DNA of 15,736 nt from JAYFQF01 sp034927285 (GTDB lineage: Bacteria; Bacillota; Peptococcia; DRI-13; UBA5745). Made by a program: the position numbers and the translations under genes. Below are positions 6,925 to 14,220 of the stretch, one piece after another. Positions within the stretch are counted from its first letter, which is position 1. Each line of letters starts with the position of its first letter. The notes under the pieces were generated by a model, which saw only the letters and a list, made by a program, of their open reading frames with translations, searched no databases and was not told the DNA's origin. The stretch lies in contig JAYFQF010000018.1 of assembly GCA_034927285.1 (NCBI GenBank), positions 1 to 15,736 on the forward strand, read 5' to 3'.

Positions 6925-8466
6925 TTACTTACCTCCGGATTGGCGCGTCCTGTCCCGGGTCAGCCTTTCCGGCCGGCTGCGCATCAATTGCCAGGGAGCC
7001 CTGATCAATAGATCCTTGCCGGCCTGGGGCCGGAAGCTGCCGTCCAGAGTCAGCTGTTCAACGCCAAAGGAGGTCAGGCCGTTAATATAGATAAGCAAAG
7101 CCGACAAACCCATAGACAGGCCGAAAAAGCCAAAGGAAGAGGCCAGAAGCAGCAGAAACAGGCGCCAAAAAATAATGGGGGTATTCAGCTTGGGGATCAA
7201 AAGGCTGGTAATGCCCGTTATCGCCACAACGATGATCATCGGCGCGGCCACCAGCTCCGCTTCCACAGCCGCCTGGCCGATGACCAGCGCTCCCACGATG
7301 CTCAGGGCCTGCCCGACGTTGGAGGGCATGCGAATACCCGTCTCCCGCAGAATGTCGAAGGCCAGCAGCATAACCAAAGCTTCAAAGGCCGCCGGCAGCG
7401 GCGCTTTCTGCCGTTCAACGGCCAGGCTGATCAATAGCGGGGTAGGCAGCATCTCCTGGTGGAAGCCCACGACGGCAATGTACAGCCCGGGCACCGCTAC
7501 CGTCAGAAAAAAGGCCGCAATCCGCAGGATCCGGGCAAAGGAGGTATAGTAATAGTTCAGGTAATAGTCTTCGTTGCTCTGGAAATTTTCGATGAATAGG
7601 TAAGGAACGGTCAGCACCGCCGGCGTGCCGTCCAGAAAAATCGCGATGCGGCCCTCCAGCAGTTTGCCGATCACCACATCGGGCCGCTCGGTATAATTCG
7701 TGCTGCGAAAAGGAGTATAACGCTGATCCCGGATGAGCTCATTGATATAATTGGTATCGAGTACGCCGTCAATGTCGATCTTCTCCAGCCGGCTGAAGAC
7801 CTCCTTAAGGACGTCTTTGTTTACCAGACTGTCGAAATAGCACAGACAGGCCGTGGTTTGGGTGCGCCGCCCGAGGAAAAAGGTTTTGATCTTCAGATCC
7901 TGGGTCCGGGCCCGCTTCCTGATCTGCGATACGTTTTGCATCAGCGATTCGGTAAAGCCCTCCCGGGGGCCGCTGAGGGTTTTTTCATTGTCCGGCTCGG
8001 CGACGGAGCGCAAAAGAAATTGCTTGGTATTGAGAATGGCGGCCTGGGCGCTGCCTTCGGCAAACAATACGGTGTCGCCGTAAGTGACGTCCTGTATGAT
8101 GCTTTTGAAACTGTCGGTGGTTTTTGACTCACTGACCTGAACCACACATGACAGCAGCGTCTCCATCGAAAAATTCTCCCGGCCGGCCTGAGACAGCATC
8201 AGCGGTTTTACGATGTTGTCGTTGATGACCTGGACATTAACCATACCGTCGCAATAAACGAGATAATAACGAAGGGAGCCGTCCCGGCTTTTAATTTCCC
8301 GGTAGCGCAAAACGTCCACGTCGCAAAACAACTCCTTCATGACGGCGATGTTTTGATCCAGAGACGAAGAAAGCCTGCGCTCTTCAAGGGGATCGTTCAG
8401 CCGGGATATTCCCTCTTTCAGGGGGCTTGCTTTTTTTATGACGAAATCAATCAGGAACCGGAACAT
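6925..8466 (-). CDS. gerAA: GerAA-type spore germination receptor subunit A
   Basis: The product is about 513 residues long. A soluble N-terminal part (to about 310) is followed by a membrane part with segments near 314-336, 360-375, 386-426 and 434-462. Family signatures are clear: AIFLDGTPAVLTVPYLFIE followed by NFQSNEDYY (about 276-303), RETGIRMPSNVGQALSIVGA and LVIGQAAVEAELVAAP (375-410), and the tail LTSFGVEQL. Two ATG codons stand side by side. I chose the second (8466) because AAGGAG lies 5 bases before it but only 2 before the first (8469). It is the first gene of the operon behind a sigma-G promoter. GerAA subunits assemble into an oligomeric channel in the spore inner membrane that is thought to pass ions on germinant binding by GerAB. 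Confidence 0.94.
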   Translation of the reverse strand: MFRFLIDFVIKKASPLKEGISRLNDPLEERRLSSSLDQNIAVMKELFCDVDVLRYREIKSRDGSLRYYLVYCDGMVNVQVINDNIVKPLMLSQAGRENFSMETLLSCVVQVSESKTTDSFKSIIQDVTYGDTVLFAEGSAQAAILNTKQFLLRSVAEPDNEKTLSGPREGFTESLMQNVSQIRKRARTQDLKIKTFFLGRRTQTTACLCYFDSLVNKDVLKEVFSRLEKIDIDGVLDTNYINELIRDQRYTPFRSTNYTERPDVVIGKLLEGRIAIFLDGTPAVLTVPYLFIENFQSNEDYYLNYYYTSFARILRIAAFFLTVAVPGLYIAVVGFHQEMLPTPLLISLAVERQKAPLPAAFEALVMLLAFDILRETGIRMPSNVGQALSIVGALVIGQAAVEAELVAAPMIIVVAITGITSLLIPKLNTPIIFWRLFLLLLASSFGFFGLSMGLSALLIYINGLTSFGVEQLTLDGSFRPQAGKDLLIRAPWQLMRSRPERLTRDRTRQSGGK

Positions 8467-8566
8467 CATTTCTCCTTGTTTTTGCTCTGCTCAGCGCCGG
8501 CGGCATTCATGGCCGGCTGCCGGGACGGAGGATAACTCTGCGGCCGGCTTTGATCCGGCTTCGCTA

Positions 8567-8596
8567 TAGTATGGAAAATCCAAGGAGATTTTATTC
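8567..8596 (-). promoter_or_regulatory. Sigma-G promoter of the ger operon
   Basis: On the minus strand GAATA (8592-8596) is followed after 18 bases by CATACTA (8567-8573). This fits the sigma-G consensus (-35 GHATR, -10 CATNHTA, spacing 17-18) at every defined position. The transcript would have a leader of about 90 bases. It implies expression in the forespore late in sporulation, as expected for a germination receptor. Confidence 0.78.
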
Positions 8597-8723
8597 CGCC
8601 GCTTCAGGACAGGCGCAGCCCCGCTTCTTCAGCAGCGGCGTTTAAGGCTTGAATTCCCCCGCTTCACAGGAGAGAATTCTTACCGTTCTCCCCGCAATCC
8701 ATATCCGTAAGCCTAAATTCATA
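8597..8723. other. Intergenic spacer between the ger and ars promoters
   Basis: No gene is visible here. It holds a small inverted repeat CCGCT...AGCGG (8621-8638) and two GAATTC sites (8651 and 8674) that flank a C/G-rich stretch. Neither has a T-run. The divergent ger and ars promoters lie on either side. Confidence 0.4.
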
Positions 8724-8752
8724 TTGACAAAATTTGATTTGATGTGTATTAT
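8724..8752 (+). promoter_or_regulatory. Sigma-A promoter of arsR
   Basis: TTGACA (8724-8729), a spacer of 17 bases and TATTAT (8747-8752) make a near-consensus promoter. The expected start near 8759 lies directly at operator O1. The spacer also carries ATTTGATG (8737-8744), which mirrors CATCAAAT at 8761-8768. Confidence 0.85.
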
Positions 8753-8761
8753 GAATAATGC

Positions 8762-8777
8762 ATCAAATATTTTTGAT
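8762..8777. promoter_or_regulatory. ArsR operator O1
   Basis: ATCAAA-TATT-TTTGAT is a perfect inverted repeat just downstream of the arsR -10 box. The same half-sites with the same 4-base spacing occur again at 9143-9158. ArsR-family operators are AT-rich inverted repeats of this kind, so binding by the product of the next gene is expected. Confidence 0.75.
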
Positions 8778-8790
8778 CTGAGGTGATCTC

Positions 8791-9102
8791 TTGGCTACGT
8801 CTCATGAAGAGCACGCAAAGGTGTTCAAAGCATTTTGCGATGAAAAACGTCTGAAAATACTGGATTTACTGCGGGGAGGCGAAAAATGCGCCTGCGTCTT
8901 GTTGGAACAGCTGGACCTGGGACAATCAGGACTTTCCTATCATATGAAGATTTTGGTTGAGTCGGGAGTTGTGGAGAGCCGGCAGGAAGGCAAATGGACG
9001 CACTATAAAATAAGTGAAACAGGCGGCGCCTATGCCGTTTCTCTGCTGAAGAACCTGACAACGCCCAACGCGGTCCGGGAAGAAAATATCTGCTGCAGAT
9101 AG
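8791..9102 (+). CDS. arsR: ArsR-family arsenic-responsive repressor
   Basis: The product is 103 residues long with a winged-helix fold. The metal motif EKCACVLLEQL (Cys33, Cys35) lies in the helix before the recognition helix (GQSGLSYHMKILVESGVV, about 44-61), followed by the wing (RQEGKWTHYKIS). The Cys-x-Cys of this motif is the As(III)/Sb(III) site of classic ArsR (ELCVCDL-type). Cys16 and the C-terminal pair Cys101-Cys102 are further thiols that could add a ligand. The start is TTG behind GAGGTGA (spacing 4). It lies upstream of the efflux and reductase genes and is flanked by two operators, so it should repress itself and the rest of the cluster until arsenite binds. Confidence 0.93.
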   Translation: MATSHEEHAKVFKAFCDEKRLKILDLLRGGEKCACVLLEQLDLGQSGLSYHMKILVESGVVESRQEGKWTHYKISETGGAYAVSLLKNLTTPNAVREENICCR

Positions 9103-9103
9103 C

Positions 9104-9128
9104 AAAAGCCATCGTCACGATGGCTTTT
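9104..9128 (+). terminator. Intrinsic terminator after arsR
   Basis: AAAAGCCATCG and CGATGGCTTTT form a perfect 11-bp stem with a 3-base loop, directly after the arsR stop. The A-run and T-run lie within the stem, so it can work in both directions. It should reduce read-through from arsR into the permease gene. Confidence 0.8.
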
Positions 9129-9142
9129 ATAAAACATATTGC

Positions 9143-9158
9143 ATCAAAATTATTTGAT
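9143..9158. promoter_or_regulatory. ArsR operator O2 before the permease gene
   Basis: ATCAAA-ATTA-TTTGAT repeats the O1 half-sites exactly; with flanking bases the match is CATCAAA/TTTGATG. It lies between the arsR terminator and the permease gene and overlaps a weak possible promoter (TTGCAT 9139-9144, 17 bases, TTATCT 9162-9167). Confidence 0.72.
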
Positions 9159-9208
9159 GTGTTATCTCTTTATGTTATCTGTTATTGAAAGCGAGGATTA
9201 TTTCCGCA

Positions 9209-10222
9209 ATGCAGATCTTAAAAACAGCCTGGGACTTTCTTCAATACCAGATCCTGGGCATGAAATGGCTGGATCAACTGATCCAAGGCATACTTTCCGC
9301 TATCGGCTTTGATATTTCCGGCCGTTGGGCCCAAAGCATTGTTTTTTTTCTCTACGACGTGATTAAAATCACGGTGCTGTTATGTTTTCTGATCTTTCTC
9401 ATCAGTTACATCCAAAGTTACTTTCCGCCGGAACGCAGCAAAAAAATACTTGGACGATTTCATGGCCTGCCGGCAAACTGCGTTTCGGCGCTGCTGGGTA
9501 CGGTGACGCCGTTTTGTTCCTGTTCTTCTATTCCATTGTTTATTGGCTTTACGTCTGCCGGGCTCCCGGTGGGAGTGACCTTTTCTTTCCTGATTTCTTC
9601 CCCGATGGTGGATCTTGGCTCGCTGCTCTTGCTGATGGGTGTTTTTGGAGCAAAGGTAGCCGTAATCTATGTGGCTGTCGGCCTGGCCGTCGCTGTCGTC
9701 GGTGGTACGATCATTGAAAAGCTTCATTTGGAGAAGCAAGTCGAGAGTTTTATTCTGACTGCCGGCAGCGTGGATATTGAATCGCCGGACCTGACCGGGA
9801 GAGACCGGCTGATTTATGCCAGGGAACAGGTGCTGTCCACCTTTAAAAAGGTTTTTCCCTATATTCTGATTGGCGTGGCAATCGGCGCTGTTATCCATAA
9901 CTGGATTCCTGAGGAATGGGTGGCCGGGATACTGGGAGGCAAGAACCCGTTTGGCGTCGTGTTGGCAACGCTTGTCGGGGTCCCGATGTATGCCGATATT
10001 TTTGGCACCATTCCGATTGCTGAGGCGTTACTATACAAAGGAGCTGAGCTTGGCACTATCCTCTCCTTCATGATGGCCGTCACCACGCTGTCGCTTCCCT
10101 CCATGATCATGCTCCGTAAGGCGGTCAAGCCGAAGCTGCTGGCGATATTCATCGCCATATGCACTATCGGGATTATCATCGTCGGTTACTTTTTCAACGC
10201 CGTTCAGGGGTTGATCATATAA
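9209..10222 (+). CDS. arsP: ArsP/YraQ-like permease (DUF318 family)
   Basis: The product is 337 residues long with about eight membrane segments. The family signature lies near the middle of the first half: VTPFCSCSSIPLFIGFTSAG followed by LPVGVTFSFLISSPMVD, with the Cys-x-Cys of the CSCSSIP motif. A second half-repeat has GVPMYADIFGTIPIAEAL. The family includes ArsP, an exporter of trivalent organoarsenicals such as methylarsenite, and other permeases of unknown substrate. I take ATG 9209 with GAGGA 11 bases upstream; TTG 9185 in frame would add 8 residues. The next gene, a thioredoxin-like protein, is a usual companion. The ars context supports an arsenical as substrate, but methylarsenite is not proven and no arsM is in the window. 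Confidence 0.83.
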   Translation: MQILKTAWDFLQYQILGMKWLDQLIQGILSAIGFDISGRWAQSIVFFLYDVIKITVLLCFLIFLISYIQSYFPPERSKKILGRFHGLPANCVSALLGTVTPFCSCSSIPLFIGFTSAGLPVGVTFSFLISSPMVDLGSLLLLMGVFGAKVAVIYVAVGLAVAVVGGTIIEKLHLEKQVESFILTAGSVDIESPDLTGRDRLIYAREQVLSTFKKVFPYILIGVAIGAVIHNWIPEEWVAGILGGKNPFGVVLATLVGVPMYADIFGTIPIAEALLYKGAELGTILSFMMAVTTLSLPSMIMLRKAVKPKLLAIFIAICTIGIIIVGYFFNAVQGLII

Positions 10223-10259
10223 GGGCATTCAAAAAATATTACAAAGGGAGAGAATAAGT

Positions 10260-10604
10260 ATGCCACTGTTCGGAAAGAAGAAGGCAGAAACAAGCTCCTG
10301 CGGCCGCCGGGGCACCTGCGATACGGAGAACACCGCCAAGGCCGGAGAGACTAAAACCGGGGGCGCCAAGGTGAAAGTGCTGGGGAGCGGCTGCGCAAAA
10401 TGCGACCAGCTTGCAGCGGCCGCAAAATCAGCTCTTCAGCAGTTGGGAATGGATACGGCGATCGACCATGTAACCGATTTCTCCCAAATCGCGGCCTATG
10501 GTGTTATGTCGACTCCCGCCCTTGTCGTAGACGAAAAAGTAGTTTCTTACGGCAAAGTGCTAAAAACCGAAGATGTCGTAAGGATCCTGCAAAAAGTCAG
10601 ATAG
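10260..10604 (+). CDS. Small thioredoxin-like protein (TM0996/Thioredoxin_3 family)
   Basis: The product is 114 residues long. It begins with MPLFGKKK and a low-complexity tail holding Cys14 and Cys20, then a thioredoxin-like fold from about residue 36. The redox pair is Cys45/Cys48 in GSGCAKCDQL, and the cis-proline is Pro86 in STPALVV. The family has a glutaredoxin-like size and is often found next to ArsP-type permeases. The ATG follows AAGGGAG. It may deliver reducing power or a bound metalloid to the permease, or help reduce ArsC. The sequence does not decide between these. Confidence 0.86.
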   Translation: MPLFGKKKAETSSCGRRGTCDTENTAKAGETKTGGAKVKVLGSGCAKCDQLAAAAKSALQQLGMDTAIDHVTDFSQIAAYGVMSTPALVVDEKVVSYGKVLKTEDVVRILQKVR

Positions 10605-10622
10605 TATTTCGGGAGGCTTCAA

Positions 10623-11669
10623 ATGAAACAGAAAAATAACGGAATCGGCTTCTTTGAAAAACACCTGACGCTATGGGTCATTTTTTGCATGTTCGCCGGC
10701 GTGCTGATCGGGCGGTTTTTTCCCGGTTTGCCGGCATTTCTGGCTCGTTATGAGTACGCCAATGTTTCTATTCCTCTGGCCGTATTGATTTGGCTTAGGA
10801 TCTATCCCATGATGCTTAAGGTCGACTTCCAGAGCATTAAGAACGCAGGAAAAAACCCAAGAGGCTTATTGGTCACCTGGGTCACCAACTGGCTGATCAA
10901 ACCATTTACCATGTTCGGCATCGCCTGGCTGTTTTTCTTTGTCTTTTTTAAGGCCCTGATCCCGGCGGATCTGGCCGAAGCCTATCTGGCCGGAGCTATT
11001 TTGCTTGGCGCCGCGCCGTGTACGGCCATGGTATTTGTCTGGAGCCATCTGACAAAGGGCAATGCCGCCTACACAGTGGTTCAGGTGGCTACCAACGATC
11101 TGATTATCCTCGTTGCGTTCACGCCGACGGCAGCCTTACTTCTTGGCGCGGGCGGCGTGAATATTCCATGGGCTACCCTGATCCTGTCGGTGGTATTGTT
11201 TGTCGTCATTCCTCTGGCCGGCGGGGCAATCACACGGAATTACATCACAAAAAAGCATGGATTGGATTACTTTGAGAAAAGCTTTATTCCAAAATTCGGC
11301 AATATCACCATTGGGGGGTTGCTGCTTACACTTATCACTATTTTTTCTTTCCAAGGTCAGATCATTCTCGAGCATCCCCTGCACATCATGTTGATCGCCA
11401 TACCGCTGATCATCCAGACCTTCCTGATTTTCTTCGTCGCTTATCTTGCCGGCAAGGTACTAAAACTTCCCCACAGCATAGCCGCGCCTGCCGGGATGAT
11501 CGGCGCATCCAACTTCTTTGAACTGGCGGTTGCGGTTTCCATCACCCTGTTCGGCGCACAAAGCCCCGCAACTCTTGCAACCATAGTGGGTGTTCTTACC
11601 GAGGTGCCCGTCATGCTGATCCTGGTCAGAATTGCCAACAATACGAGAGGATGGTTTAAGGATGAGTAA
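10623..11669 (+). CDS. acr3: Acr3-type arsenite efflux transporter
   Basis: The product is 348 residues long with ten hydrophobic segments, the usual size for Acr3. The key residues are present: Cys133 in GAAPCTAMVFVWSHL and Glu300 in GASNFFELAVA, which match the essential Cys and Glu known from Alkaliphilus Acr3 with the same distance between them. NDLIILVAF and the tail LTEVPVMLILV are also typical. It exports As(OH)3 or arsenite by the membrane potential or proton gradient. The start ATG follows GGGAGG at a spacing of 5, 18 bases after the thioredoxin-like gene. Its end overlaps arsC by 8 bases, so the two are coupled. Confidence 0.96.
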   Translation: MKQKNNGIGFFEKHLTLWVIFCMFAGVLIGRFFPGLPAFLARYEYANVSIPLAVLIWLRIYPMMLKVDFQSIKNAGKNPRGLLVTWVTNWLIKPFTMFGIAWLFFFVFFKALIPADLAEAYLAGAILLGAAPCTAMVFVWSHLTKGNAAYTVVQVATNDLIILVAFTPTAALLLGAGGVNIPWATLILSVVLFVVIPLAGGAITRNYITKKHGLDYFEKSFIPKFGNITIGGLLLTLITIFSFQGQIILEHPLHIMLIAIPLIIQTFLIFFVAYLAGKVLKLPHSIAAPAGMIGASNFFELAVAVSITLFGAQSPATLATIVGVLTEVPVMLILVRIANNTRGWFKDE

Positions 11670-12060
11670 ACCAAAGGTGGCTTTTGTCTGCGTTCATAAC
11701 TCCTGCCGAAGCCAGATAGCCGAGGCCCTTGGAAAATATTTCGCTGCCGACGCTTTTGAAAGCTATTCCGCAGGGACAAAATTAAAAGGCCGGATTAATC
11801 CGGACGCAGTACGTTTGCTGAAGCAGATCTACAGTATCGATATGGAAGAAAATCAGCGTCCGAAACTGCTTACGGAGATTCCTCCCGTGGATGTGGTGGT
11901 GACGATGGGATGTAATGTGGAATGTCTCTATCTGCCCTGTAAGCGCCGTGAGGATTGGGGACTTCCCGACCCGACGGGCAAGAGTGACGCGGAGTTCATC
12001 TCCGTAATCCGGGCAATAGAAACCAAAATCGCGGAGCTGGCGAAAACGCTGATCTGCTGA
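11662..12060 (+). CDS. arsC: Arsenate reductase, LMW-phosphatase/thioredoxin-coupled type
   Basis: The product is 132 residues long. The P-loop CVHNSCRS (Cys10-x5-Arg16) is the nucleophile site of the LMW-PTPase-like ArsC family. The other redox cysteines lie in TMGCNVECLYLPC (Cys84, Cys88, Cys93), and the acid is in LPDPTG (Asp103). This corresponds to the Cys10/Cys82/Cys89 relay of Staphylococcus ArsC, with an extra Cys15 and Cys88. It reduces arsenate to arsenite for Acr3, with thioredoxin as final donor. I start at ATG 11662, inside the end of acr3 (ATGAGTAA overlap). An in-frame ATG at 11632 would add ten residues outside the family's usual start. Confidence 0.95.
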   Translation: MSKPKVAFVCVHNSCRSQIAEALGKYFAADAFESYSAGTKLKGRINPDAVRLLKQIYSIDMEENQRPKLLTEIPPVDVVVTMGCNVECLYLPCKRREDWGLPDPTGKSDAEFISVIRAIETKIAELAKTLIC

Positions 12061-12065
12061 TCCCG

Positions 12066-12089
12066 CCATTGATCTTGCCATTGATCTTG
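12066..12089. repeat. Two tandem copies of a 12-base unit after arsC
   Basis: CCATTGATCTTG occurs twice head to tail just after the arsC stop codon. No function is visible; simple slippage can explain it. Confidence 0.6.
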
Positions 12090-12094
12090 CCAAA

Positions 12095-12217
12095 TTATTC
12101 TATCTTTTCTCCGCAATACGGACAATAAGTAATCCCCCATTCCTTCAGCGGCAACGAATGTCCGCAATGATTATTCTCATCCGTATCTGCTTCACATGCT
12201 TCACCTTCCCGCCGCAT
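12095..12217 (-). CDS. 40-residue zinc-ribbon peptide
   Basis: An ATG ORF on the minus strand encodes 40 residues. The N-terminal third is acidic (MRREGEACEADTDE), then come NHCGHSL and, after LKEWGIT, YCPYCGEKIE at the C-terminus. Cys18, His20 and Cys32/Cys35 make a plausible four-ligand zinc ribbon; TYCPYCG-like ends are common in small conserved zinc-ribbon proteins. The ORF is convergent with arsC, 34 bases away. The ribosome site is weak (only AGG at about 8 bases), and no clear promoter is seen. It may be a real small gene or the remaining tail of a larger one; a stop codon lies in frame a few codons upstream of the ATG. Confidence 0.55.
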   Translation of the reverse strand: MRREGEACEADTDENNHCGHSLPLKEWGITYCPYCGEKIE

Positions 12218-12420
12218 AGCAGCGGCCTGATCTTATGTTCAAACTAAATTCAGCTGCCGGTTTTGTATAGCGTTTTTTTACACGCCTTTCTGGATCAGGG
12301 CCCCTCCTCCGGTTTATATTTTATTGGCAGATTCGCGCAAATGCGATAAACTCCACATCAATTCTAGATAAAACACAGGTAAAGCAAAAAAGGCGTTTAT
12401 GAAAGAGATTGATGAATATT
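12218..12420. other. Intergenic stretch without a clear gene
   Basis: The stretch contains a small GCCGC/GCGGC inverted repeat (about 12211-12226, overlapping the start of the zinc-ribbon ORF), a run of seven T at about 12273, and AT-rich sequence. A reading frame on the minus strand stays open for about 35 codons but has no good start. I see no supportable gene. Confidence 0.4.
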
Positions 12421-12454
12421 AAAAATGGATACCCCTTAAGGAGTATCCGTTTTT
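12421..12454. terminator. Bidirectional terminator between the ars cluster and the acyl-CoA ligase
   Basis: Two 17-base arms (AAAAATGGATACCCCTT and AAGGAGTATCCGTTTTT) pair with one G-T pair and one mismatch. The stem begins with A5 and ends with T5, so it works in both directions. It lies 46 bases after the stop of the acyl-CoA ligase gene and is probably its main terminator. Confidence 0.78.
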
Positions 12455-12499
12455 AATTTGTCTGGGTTTTTCCGCCGGTCAGGCCTGTTTCCGGCAGGG

Positions 12500-14134
12500 T
12501 TATTTTTGGGTCTGCGCTTCCACCAGCCGTTTCCCGCAATAGATTTCCCGCAGGCGCGGCTTTTCAATCTTGCCGGTTGGATTTCTCGGCACTTGGGCAA
12601 ATATGATTTTGCGTGGCCGTTTGTAACGCGGCAAGTCCCCGCAAAAATCCATGATCTCCCGCTGTGTGCAGGTCATCCCTTCCTTAAGCTCGATGACGGC
12701 GGCGGCAATTTCGCCGACGCGGTCGTCGGGAAGGCCGATAACGGCCACATCCTTAATCGCTTTGTGGGCCCGGAGGAAATCCTCGATCTGTACAGGATAT
12801 ATGTTTTCTCCCCCGGTGATGATGACGTCTTTTTTTCGGTCGACCAGATAGATGAAGCCGTCACTGTCCATATAAGCCACGTCTCCCGTATAAAGCCAGC
12901 CGTCTTTGAGGACCTCCGCCGTGGCTTTGGGATCATTGTAATAACATTTCATCACGCCCGGGCCTTTAACGATCAGCTCCCCCACCTCGCCCTGGCTGAC
13001 GGGGTCGCCGCTTTCGTTTACGATGTCCACTTGCCACTGATACCCGGCCTTACCGATAGCGCCGACTTTGTCGATATTTTCCACGCCTAAATGGACGCAG
13101 CCCGGGCCGATGGATTCGCTCAGGCCGTAGTTCGTGTCGTATTGATGGCGGGGGAAGATCCGCTTCCAGCGGTTGATCAGGCTCGGCGGGACAGGCTGCG
13201 CTCCGATGTGCATGAGCCGCCACTGATCCAGGCGATAGTCTTCCAGCCTGACGTCTCCGTGGTCCACGGCATCCAGTATATCCTGGGCCCAGGGTACAAG
13301 CAGCCAGACAATCGTCGCTCTTTCTTCGGACACGGTCTGCAAAATCCATTCCGGTGAAACGCCCCTGAGAAGAACGGCGCGGCTGGCGGATAATAAGCTG
13401 CCGAACCAGTGCATTTTCGCGCCGGTGTGGTAAAGGGGCGGGATACATAGAAATACGTCGTCACGGGTTTGGGAATGATGCTTTTGCTCGGTTATGCAGG
13501 CAGAAACCAACGCCCGGTGCGAATGTAAAATCGCTTTCGGAAATCCCGTGGTTCCGGATGAAAAATAAATTGCCGCATCGTCGTCGTCCAGCAGTTCAAC
13601 CGCCGGCGCGGTGGACGAACAATAAGACACAAGCTTGTCATAACTGTCGGCAAAACCCGGCGTGTCTTCCCCGACATAAAAAAATGTCTTGACTCCCTGC
13701 AGATGGTCAAAGATCTGCTCGATCCGCCCAATAAATTCCGGTCCGAAAATCAGAGCCTTTGCCTCCGCCAGTTCCAGGCAATATTTGATTTCTTCCGCCG
13801 TATAACGGTAATTCATCGGCACGGCAACGGCTCCGGTTTTCAGAATGCCGAAATAAATGGGGAGCCATTCCAGACAGTTCATCAGCAGGATGGCCACCTT
13901 GTCGCCTTTTTTGATTCCGCGGGTGAAAAGCAAATTCGAAAAGCGGTTTGCTTTGGTATCAAATTCTTTCCACGTCATTTCACGCCGGTATTTACCGGCG
14001 GAGCTTGTCTCGATGAGGTTATATTCCCGCCAGGTGATCGCCCGGTCCGGCCGGTTGGCGGGATTGATCTCAACGAGACTGACCTCCGAAGGATAGAGTC
14101 TCGCGTTCTTTTCAAGAAATTCGGTGATGGCCAT
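12500..14134 (-). CDS. Acyl-CoA ligase (AMP-forming, ANL superfamily)
   Basis: The product is 544 residues long with the full set of AMP-binding motifs: P-loop YFSSGTTGFPK (190-200), YGLSE (336-340), LYTGD (414-418), the hinge region DRKKDVIITGGENIYP (432-447) and the C-terminal NPTGK with catalytic Lys522. It activates a carboxylic acid to the acyl-adenylate and then the CoA thioester in the cytosol. The acid cannot be read from the sequence; the best general match is the medium/long-chain or aromatic acid group. The N-terminus carries two similar short segments, AITWREYNL (32-40) and EMTWKEFDT (52-60). The ATG follows GGAG at 9 bases. It lies 55 bases downstream of the T-box terminator with no gene between, so tyrosine supply is likely to control it. 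Confidence 0.9.
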   Translation of the reverse strand: MAITEFLEKNARLYPSEVSLVEINPANRPDRAITWREYNLIETSSAGKYRREMTWKEFDTKANRFSNLLFTRGIKKGDKVAILLMNCLEWLPIYFGILKTGAVAVPMNYRYTAEEIKYCLELAEAKALIFGPEFIGRIEQIFDHLQGVKTFFYVGEDTPGFADSYDKLVSYCSSTAPAVELLDDDDAAIYFSSGTTGFPKAILHSHRALVSACITEQKHHSQTRDDVFLCIPPLYHTGAKMHWFGSLLSASRAVLLRGVSPEWILQTVSEERATIVWLLVPWAQDILDAVDHGDVRLEDYRLDQWRLMHIGAQPVPPSLINRWKRIFPRHQYDTNYGLSESIGPGCVHLGVENIDKVGAIGKAGYQWQVDIVNESGDPVSQGEVGELIVKGPGVMKCYYNDPKATAEVLKDGWLYTGDVAYMDSDGFIYLVDRKKDVIITGGENIYPVQIEDFLRAHKAIKDVAVIGLPDDRVGEIAAAVIELKEGMTCTQREIMDFCGDLPRYKRPRKIIFAQVPRNPTGKIEKPRLREIYCGKRLVEAQTQK

Positions 14135-14187
14135 TTATCATAACTCCTTCACTATTAAAAATAAAACAATAACATCCGCCGTTTAAA

Positions 14188-14220
14188 TAAAAAAACCGTC
14201 CTCTTCATCAAAGAGGACGG
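14188..14220 (-). terminator. T-box terminator
   Basis: On the minus strand CCGTCCTCTT and AAGAGGACGG form a 10-bp stem with a 5-base loop, followed by seven T. The 5' arm overlaps the 3' half of the antiterminator (CCCGTCCTC), as in T-box leaders. Confidence 0.93.

Noticed and set aside
9380..9898. 172-residue minus-strand ORF opposite the permease gene
   Set aside because: It is antisense to a well-supported membrane protein; its composition is typical of a shadow frame and it has no motifs.
12400..12420. Seven-codon plus-strand ORF MKEIDEY
   Set aside because: It is too short, its ribosome site is poor, and no leader-type structure or gene follows on that strand.
12458..13090. 210-residue plus-strand ORF opposite the ligase C-terminal half
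   Set aside because: It is a shadow of the conserved AMP-binding motifs on the other strand.
13703..14143. 146-residue plus-strand ORF opposite the ligase gene
   Set aside because: It is antisense to conserved ligase motifs and has no ribosome site.
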